Shown: positions 11,216 through 15,538 of the stretch, in pieces
How positions within the stretch are numbered: the stretch's first letter is position 1
How the letters are laid out: each line of letters opens with the position of its first letter
Assembly: GCA_020851015.1 (NCBI GenBank)
Contig: JADZDN010000094.1
Coordinates: 1 to 15,538 of the forward strand
Source: Alphaproteobacteria bacterium
Lineage (GTDB): Bacteria > Pseudomonadota > Alphaproteobacteria > JAEULC01
Reading direction: 5' to 3'
Length of the DNA stretch: 15,538 nucleotides
Notes under the pieces: model-generated
Seen by the model: only the letters and a program-made list of their open reading frames with translations
The model's database searches: none
What the model was told of the DNA's origin: nothing
Position numbers and translations under genes: made by a program

Positions 11216-12621
11216 TGGGCGTCGCGATGGCACGAAGCGTTCTGGCGGCGCTGGCGCTTGGCGCGGCCGGCTTGGCCGCGGCGACGGCGTCGGCCCAGAC
11301 CTTCGAGCGGGCCCTGTCCGATGCCTACCTGAACAATCCGACGCTGCGGTCCCAGCGCGCCAACCTGCGCGCGATCGACGAAAACGTCTCGATCGCCGAA
11401 TCGGGCTGGCGGCCCAAGATTGCCGCCGGCGCGTCCGCGGGGCCGACGCTGACGGAAGTGGCGACGCGCTCGCGCCAGACCCAGCTGCTTGGCCCGAACT
11501 CGCAGACCTTCACCGTCACCCAGCCGGTGTTCCAGGGCTTCCGTACCGTCGCCGGCATCCGCCAGGCGGAAAACCAGGTGCTGGCCGGCCGCGCGACGCT
11601 GAAGGTGACCGAGCAGTCGGTTCTGCTGGACGGCGTCACGTCCTTCCTCAACGTCGTGCGCGACCAGGCGGTGCTTCAGCTCACCGTCAACAACGAGCAG
11701 GTGATCCGCCGCCAGCTCGAGGCGACGCAGGACCGTTTCCGGGTGGGCGAGGTCACGCGGACGGACGTGGCACAGGCCCAGTCGCGCTTGGCGCAGTCCA
11801 CCGCGCAGCGTGTCACCGCGGAGGGCAATCTGCAGGCATCGCGCGGCACGTTCCAACGCGTGATCGGCACTTACCCCGGCCAGCTCCAGAGCCCGCAGCC
11901 CGCGCTCGACCTGCCGGTAACCCGCGACGATGCGATCGCGACGGCGGCGGGCAACAACCCGAACGTGGTCGCCGCCCAGTACAACGAGAAGGCCGCCCAA
12001 GCCAACGTAACGGTTCAGACCGGTCAGCTGCTGCCCGAGGTGAACGTGCAGGGCCAGCTTTTCCGGCAGGATACGCTGGGTGGGCTGAGCAACGGGTTTT
12101 CCGACGGCGCGCAGGTGACGGCGGTGCTGACGGTCCCGCTCTACTCGTCGGGCTCGGCCGAGGCGCAGGTACGCCAGGCCAAGCAGACCGCCGGCCAGCG
12201 CCGCATCCAGATCGAGGAGCAGCGCAACCTATCCGTCGAATCGGCGATCACCGCCTGGGAAGGCTGGACCGCGGCCAAGGCGCAGATCGTCTCCTTCACC
12301 GAGCAGGTCGAGGCTTCGCGGATCGCGCTGGACGGCGTGCGCCAGGAGAACACGGTCGGCAGCCGCACCGTGTTGGACGTGCTGGACGCCGAGCAGGAAT
12401 ATCTCAACGCCCAGGTCAGCCTGGTGCGCGCGCAGCGCGACGAGCTGGTTGCGCGCTACCAGCTCTTCTCCGCGGTCGGCAAATTGACCGCGCGCAACTT
12501 GAAGCTGGACGTGCCCTATTACGACGAGGAAGACCATTACGGTCAGGTCCGGGACAAGTGGACGGGGCTCGACGGGTATCGCGACTACGACAAGGCCACG
12601 CAGCAGCCCGACAAGGATTGA
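11215..12621 (+). CDS. tolC: TolC-family outer-membrane efflux/type I secretion channel
   Basis: A 468-residue exported outer-membrane protein. TolC trimers form a beta-barrel plus a long periplasmic tunnel that serves RND/ABC efflux pumps and type I secretion. A signal peptide covers residues 1-27 (cut after ASA). The mature part starts TFERALSDAYLNNPTLRSQRANLRA, and the two OEP repeats are seen, with the paired barrel/turn motifs TVTQPVFQGFRTVAGIRQAENQ and TVPLYSSGSAEAQVRQAKQT. Long helices rich in Gln and Ala follow each, and LDVLDAEQEYLNAQVSLVRAQRDELVARYQL is the conserved last helix pair. The charged, Tyr/Asp-rich tail (from VPYYDEEDHYGQ) is typical of alphaproteobacterial members. GAGGAAG lies seven bases before the ATG, which overlaps the rhodanese stop. 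An in-frame ATG at 11227 is a possible alternative start. No membrane-fusion or pump gene is in the window. Confidence 0.95.
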   Translation: MGVAMARSVLAALALGAAGLAAATASAQTFERALSDAYLNNPTLRSQRANLRAIDENVSIAESGWRPKIAAGASAGPTLTEVATRSRQTQLLGPNSQTFTVTQPVFQGFRTVAGIRQAENQVLAGRATLKVTEQSVLLDGVTSFLNVVRDQAVLQLTVNNEQVIRRQLEATQDRFRVGEVTRTDVAQAQSRLAQSTAQRVTAEGNLQASRGTFQRVIGTYPGQLQSPQPALDLPVTRDDAIATAAGNNPNVVAAQYNEKAAQANVTVQTGQLLPEVNVQGQLFRQDTLGGLSNGFSDGAQVTAVLTVPLYSSGSAEAQVRQAKQTAGQRRIQIEEQRNLSVESAITAWEGWTAAKAQIVSFTEQVEASRIALDGVRQENTVGSRTVLDVLDAEQEYLNAQVSLVRAQRDELVARYQLFSAVGKLTARNLKLDVPYYDEEDHYGQVRDKWTGLDGYRDYDKATQQPDKD

Positions 12622-12707
12622 TTCGGTTTTGCAATCGGTCGTTGCGCTTTCCTGTGGAAGGCGCATGAACTAGTATCCCGCATGGCGTCGAAAGGGACGA
12701 CCGGCCA

Positions 12708-13301
12708 ATGACCGACGCAGCGACGTCGCCGCAACAAGCGCAAGAACCGTCGATGGAAGAGATCCTGGCGTCGATACGCCGGATCATTTCCGAGGACGGG
12801 GATGCCAAGCCGGGAGAAGCCAAGCCCGGAGAGGCCAAGCCCGCCGCCGCCGCTCCGGCCGCACCGCCGCCGCCCCCGAAACCTGCCGCCGAGCCAGCGC
12901 CGGCCCCCGCGCCGGCTCCCGCGCCGACCGAAGACGATGTGCTGGAACTTACCGAGGTCGCCGAGGAAACGGCCCCGGCCCCGGCTCCGGTTCCGGCGGA
13001 GCCGGAGCCGCAACCGGAACCGGTTGAGGAGTTGCCCGCCAGTCCGCCGCCGGCCGGCGACGAGCTGCTGTCGTCGAACAGCGCGACCGCCGCCGCAGCC
13101 GCCTTCGCGGCGCTTTCGGATGCGGGAGGGGAGAAGACCATGAGCCAACCGATGCCGATCGGCGACGGATCGCGCACGATCGAGGACCTGGTGCGCGAGA
13201 TGCTCCGGCCGATGCTGAAATCGTGGCTCGACGAGAATCTGCCGGCCATGGTCGAGCGCCTCGTCCGCTCCGAAATCGAACGCGTCGCGCGCCGCGGCTA
13301 G
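12708..13301 (+). CDS. popZ: PopZ polar organising protein (DUF2497)
   Basis: A 197-residue protein with the PopZ layout. It has a short N-terminal partner-binding helix SMEEILASIRRIISED (residues 15-30), a long disordered acidic Pro/Ala-rich linker (about 31-118), and the C-terminal oligomerisation helices TIEDLVREMLRPMLKSWLDENLPAMVERLVRSEIERVARR (157-196). PopZ forms a polymeric hub at the cell pole that anchors ParB-parS and recruits kinases and other polar factors. The linker holds three near-copies of AKPGE at its start. The gene sits between tolC and the valS side, the usual alphaproteobacterial order. It is 86 bases after tolC; a weak -10-like TAGTAT (12671-12676) lies in that gap, so it may have its own promoter. 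The start at 12708 is fixed by the N-terminal motif. Confidence 0.94.
   Translation: MTDAATSPQQAQEPSMEEILASIRRIISEDGDAKPGEAKPGEAKPAAAAPAAPPPPPKPAAEPAPAPAPAPAPTEDDVLELTEVAEETAPAPAPVPAEPEPQPEPVEELPASPPPAGDELLSSNSATAAAAAFAALSDAGGEKTMSQPMPIGDGSRTIEDLVREMLRPMLKSWLDENLPAMVERLVRSEIERVARRG
12804..12842 (+). repeat. Short tandem repeat in the PopZ linker
   Basis: The codons for AKPGE, AKPGE and AKP follow each other with a 15-base period. The repeat lies in the disordered linker, where length variation is tolerated. Confidence 0.6.
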
Positions 13302-13340
13302 GCCCAATCGCACGTCGCGCCAGGCGCACCGGCTCGTGCC

Positions 13341-13844
13341 ATGGAAAACTACCAGGCCTATCTCGACCAGCTTGATCGCGCGTTCCTCAGCCCCTCGGTG
13401 CGCGAAGGCTTCAACTACTGGCGCGGGCTCCTGGCCGGGCGGCGCTTCGCCGCGCGCGCGGACCTGGACCCCACGGCGATGCCCGGCCAGCTGCATCGGA
13501 TCACCCTGGTGGATGTGGAACAGGCTCCCCTGCGCTTCCGCACCCGGCTGCTGGGCCAGCACAACCGCGACCGGCAAGGGATACCAACCGGCAGCGACTT
13601 TTCCGATGTTGGGATCGCCCAGGGGCGCGAACGCATCCTGGCGCGGCTGTGCCTGTGTGTGGCGGAAGGCCGCCCGATCCGCGGCACGTATCGCTACGAA
13701 CCGCTTGCCGGCCCGAACCAGCATGTCTGGGCGGAAGTTGCCTCGTGCCCGCTTTCGACCGATGGGCAAACGATCAACCACATCGTCAGCTTCGGCTCGG
13801 ATTTCGATTTCACCCCGACGCCGGGGCTTCGAGAATGGCCGTGA
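13341..13844 (+). CDS. PAS_5-type PAS domain protein, first of three tandem paralogues
   Basis: A 167-residue soluble protein that is almost entirely one PAS domain of the PAS_5 (PF07310-like) type common in Alphaproteobacteria. The family pattern is seen as a YWRGL..GR..AARADLDPTAMPGQLHRITLVDV block (residues about 26-60), then RFRTRLLGQHNRDRQG, a central RERILARLCLCVAEGRPIRGTYRY, and a closing VWAEVASCPLSTDGQTINHIVSFGSDFDF. No output domain is fused, and no ligand residue can be named. It starts 39 bases after popZ and is followed by two homologues. The ATG lacks a clear Shine-Dalgarno sequence, so it may be translated from read-through of the popZ message. Family function is unknown; a sensory or protein-binding role is inferred from the fold only. 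Confidence 0.8.
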   Translation: MENYQAYLDQLDRAFLSPSVREGFNYWRGLLAGRRFAARADLDPTAMPGQLHRITLVDVEQAPLRFRTRLLGQHNRDRQGIPTGSDFSDVGIAQGRERILARLCLCVAEGRPIRGTYRYEPLAGPNQHVWAEVASCPLSTDGQTINHIVSFGSDFDFTPTPGLREWP

Positions 13845-13881
13845 AGGCCAGGGCCCGCGATGGCTCGGCGCGGGCGCCTGC

Positions 13882-14376
13882 TTGACGGAGGCGCTGGACC
13901 GCCTGCGAGGCGAAATCCTGGACCCGACCGTGCGCGGCGGCGTGGACTATTGGCGCGGCCTGTTGCGGGGCCGGCAATTTCCGGCGCGCGCGGACATCGA
14001 TCCGGCCGCCATTCCGCGCCAGCTCGAACATATCTCCATTCTCGACGTCAGTGGCGACCCGCCGGCATTCCGCGTGCGCCTGCTGGGCCAGGTCACGCGG
14101 GACCGCCAGGGCTTGGCGGCGGGCAACGACATCGGCGCGGTCGGCGTCGATCAGGGACGCGACCGGATACTGACGCGGCTGCGCCTGTGCGTCGCGGAAG
14201 CCCGGCCGATCCGGGGCGTGTACCGCTATACGGTGCTCGGCAACCGCGCCCGGCAGGTCTGGGCCGAGGCAGTGTCCTGCCCGCTGTCCAGCGACGGGCG
14301 ACTGATCGATCACGTCGTCACCTTCGGGGCGGATTTCGACACGCATACGCCGTCCGGCATGATGGAATGGCCGTGA
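13882..14376 (+). CDS. PAS_5-type PAS domain protein, second paralogue, TTG start
   Basis: A 164-residue PAS_5-type protein clearly related to its two neighbours. Shared blocks are DYWRGLLRGRQFPARADIDPAAIPRQLEHISILDV, RVRLLGQVTRDRQG, RLCVAEARPIRGVYRY, AEAVSCPLSSDG and HVVTFGADFD, ending in MEWP like the first copy's REWP. The frame stays open leftwards through the first paralogue, but that part is out of frame with the real gene there. Homology begins at LDRLRGEILDPTVRGGVDYW. The only plausible start codon in phase near that point is the TTG at 13882, which gives a length equal to the other two. No strong ribosome binding site precedes it. It is 37 bases after the first copy. Confidence 0.78.
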   Translation: MTEALDRLRGEILDPTVRGGVDYWRGLLRGRQFPARADIDPAAIPRQLEHISILDVSGDPPAFRVRLLGQVTRDRQGLAAGNDIGAVGVDQGRDRILTRLRLCVAEARPIRGVYRYTVLGNRARQVWAEAVSCPLSSDGRLIDHVVTFGADFDTHTPSGMMEWP

Positions 14377-14422
14377 GGCACGATCGGCCGCGGTCGGGCT
14401 GCCGGCGGTACCGGGGCGGGTG

Positions 14423-14920
14423 ATGGACGCTCTGGCGGCGATGCGCGCGGATATCCTCAGTCCCGCAGTGCGCGACGGTTTCGACTACTGGATCGGCTTG
14501 CGGCGCGGCCGCCCGTTTCCCGCGCGGCGCGAGATCGACCCGACGGCCATTCCTCGCCAGCTTCTGCGCATCACGCTGATCGACGTCACGCACGACCCGC
14601 TGGATTTCCGCCTGCGGCTGGTCGGTCAGCATGTGCGCGATCGGATGGGGGCGACGCCGCAGACGCGCGTGGCCGACACGGTCAAGCCCGAGCAGGGCCT
14701 CGACCGCCTGCTGCGGCGCTACACCCTGTGCGTCGAGCGGCGCGCCCCGGTGCGGGGGCTGTTCCGGTATATCCCGCTGCTGCCGCCGCAAGCGCCGATC
14801 TGGGTCGAGGCCGTATCCTGCCCGCTGTCGGGCGACGACCCGGAACGGGTCGACCACATCGTCAACTTCGCCTCGGACAGCGATTTCACGGTGCCCGCCG
14901 GCGCGCCGGAAGTCCCCTGA
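14423..14920 (+). CDS. PAS_5-type PAS domain protein, third paralogue
   Basis: A 165-residue PAS_5-type protein, the most divergent of the three. It keeps the FDYWIGLRRGRPFPARREIDPTAIPRQLLRITLIDV block, the RLRLVGQHVRDRMG segment, TLCVERRAPVRGLFRYIPL, and EAVSCPLSGDDPERVDHIVNFASDSDF. The ATG at 14423 follows GGGGCGGG closely; an in-frame GTG at 14420 would add one residue. The gap to the second copy is 46 bases. A GC-rich hairpin follows the stop, so the PAS triplet seems to end a transcription unit before valS. Function is not known. Confidence 0.8.
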   Translation: MDALAAMRADILSPAVRDGFDYWIGLRRGRPFPARREIDPTAIPRQLLRITLIDVTHDPLDFRLRLVGQHVRDRMGATPQTRVADTVKPEQGLDRLLRRYTLCVERRAPVRGLFRYIPLLPPQAPIWVEAVSCPLSGDDPERVDHIVNFASDSDFTVPAGAPEVP

Positions 14921-14924
14921 ACCA

Positions 14925-14950
14925 GGCGCCGCGCCGGGCCTCGCGGCGCC
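14925..14950 (+). terminator. GC-rich hairpin between the PAS triplet and valS
   Basis: GGCGCCGCG (14925-14933) and CGCGGCGCC (14942-14950) form a 9-bp stem with an 8-base loop, five bases past the third PAS stop codon. There is no T run, so termination would be inefficient or Rho-dependent. Confidence 0.4.
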
Positions 14951-15063
14951 GGGCGACTTGATTTCGAGCGGCCCGCCGCTATCTTCCGCCGGCAATTCAA
15001 CCCGTTGCAGCAGGATGCGGCCGCGCCCAGGGCGCGCCGGCGGAATCCGGGACCGGAAAGCGC

Positions 15064-15538
15064 ATGTTGGACAAGACCTACAAGCCGGCCGAGATCGAGG
15101 CCCGGCACTACCAGGAATGGGAAAGCGGGGGCGCGTTCGCCAGCGACGTGGCCTCGAACCGCCAGCCCTACTGCATCATGATGCCGCCGCCGAACGTGAC
15201 CGGCAGCCTGCACATGGGCCATGCGCTGACCTTCACGCTGCAGGACGTGCTGGTGCGCTACTGGCGCATGAAGGGCCGCGACGCGCTGTGGCAGCCCGGC
15301 ACCGACCACGCGGGCATCGCCACGCAGATGGTCGTCGAGCGCCAGCTCGCCGAGAAGGGCATCAAGCGCCAGGACCTGGGGCGCGACGAATTCGTCAAGC
15401 GGGTCTGGGCGTGGAAGGCCGAGTCCGGCGGCACGATCACGCGCCAGCTCCGCCGCCTCGGCGCCTCGGCCGACTGGCCGCGCGAGCGCTTCACCCTCGA
15501 CGAGGGCCTGTCGGCGGCGGTGCGCAAGGTGTTCGTCG
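15064..15538 (+). CDS. valS: Valyl-tRNA synthetase, 5' part (cut by window edge)
   Basis: The first 158 codons of class I valyl-tRNA synthetase, which charges tRNA-Val. The family opening [21 protein letters not shown] is followed by the Rossmann-fold core with the HIGH motif, here HMGH (50-53) within [14 protein letters not shown]. Next come [33 protein letters not shown] and the start of the editing-domain linker. The ATG at 15064 matches the family N-terminus and has GGAAAG upstream. The gene continues past the right edge. Its position after popZ agrees with the alphaproteobacterial gene order, although three PAS genes intervene here. Confidence 0.97.
   Translation, partial: MLDKTYKPAEIEARHYQEWESGGAFASDVASNRQPYCIMMPPPNVTGSLHMGHALTFTLQDVLVRYWRMKGRDALWQPGTDHAGIATQMVVERQLAEKGIKRQDLGRDEFVKRVWAWKAESGGTITRQLRRLGASADWPRERFTLDEGLSAAVRKVFV

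Noticed and set aside
13336..13881. Continuous frame joining the first and second PAS genes
   Set aside because: Left of 13882 the frame is out of phase with the true first PAS gene and gives Arg/Ser-rich sequence without PAS motifs.
1..15538. CRISPR arrays, insertion sequences, phage or defence systems
   Set aside because: No regularly spaced repeats, transposase, integrase or defence-protein motifs were seen. The holin-like label rests on topology alone.

Overview
The window looks like chromosomal DNA from a high-GC alphaproteobacterium, probably Rhodospirillales-like. The clearest marker is popZ (DUF2497 polar organiser), a gene confined to Alphaproteobacteria. It sits between tolC and valS, as it commonly does in that class. 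Third codon positions are very GC-rich, so many long spurious frames lie opposite the real genes. No insertion sequence, integrase, phage structural gene or CRISPR array was seen.

Left third (1-5544): the 5' part of an SLC13/ArsB-type permease (minus strand, cut by the window edge) diverges from an MlaC-family periplasmic lipid-binding protein. That gene converges on an orphan soluble PAS histidine kinase. Next, also on the minus strand, is a malate synthase A homologue. It carries a roughly 218-residue N-terminal tail that is strongly basic and has no acidic residue, and several signature positions of its catalytic barrel are changed. A promoter overlapped by an inverted repeat precedes it.

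Middle (5545-9916): a large three-part protein (TPR repeats, 2OG-Fe(II) oxygenase-like domain, class I methyltransferase) is followed by a 51-residue single-pass membrane peptide and a strong hairpin. Then come tRNA-Asn(GTT) on the minus strand and the startless C-terminal remnant of an ATP-dependent DNA ligase, whose reading frame abuts the tRNA promoter. An overlapping two-gene unit of YqjD/ElaB-like and YqjE/holin-like membrane proteins lies behind a perfect match to the EcfG general-stress promoter (GGAAC-N17-CGTT). tRNA-Cys(GCA) closes the section.

Right third (9976-15538): a tightly packed plus-strand run starts at a good sigma-70 promoter. It encodes a Pcm-like methyltransferase lacking the usual PIMT active-site motif, a single-domain rhodanese and a TolC outer-membrane channel, with stop/start overlaps or very short gaps. 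PopZ follows, then three tandem paralogous PAS_5-type proteins (the middle one needs a TTG start), a GC-rich hairpin and the start of valS. This is a housekeeping and cell-envelope neighbourhood with a few unusual insertions: the tailed malate synthase, the fusion protein, the ligase remnant and the PAS triplet.
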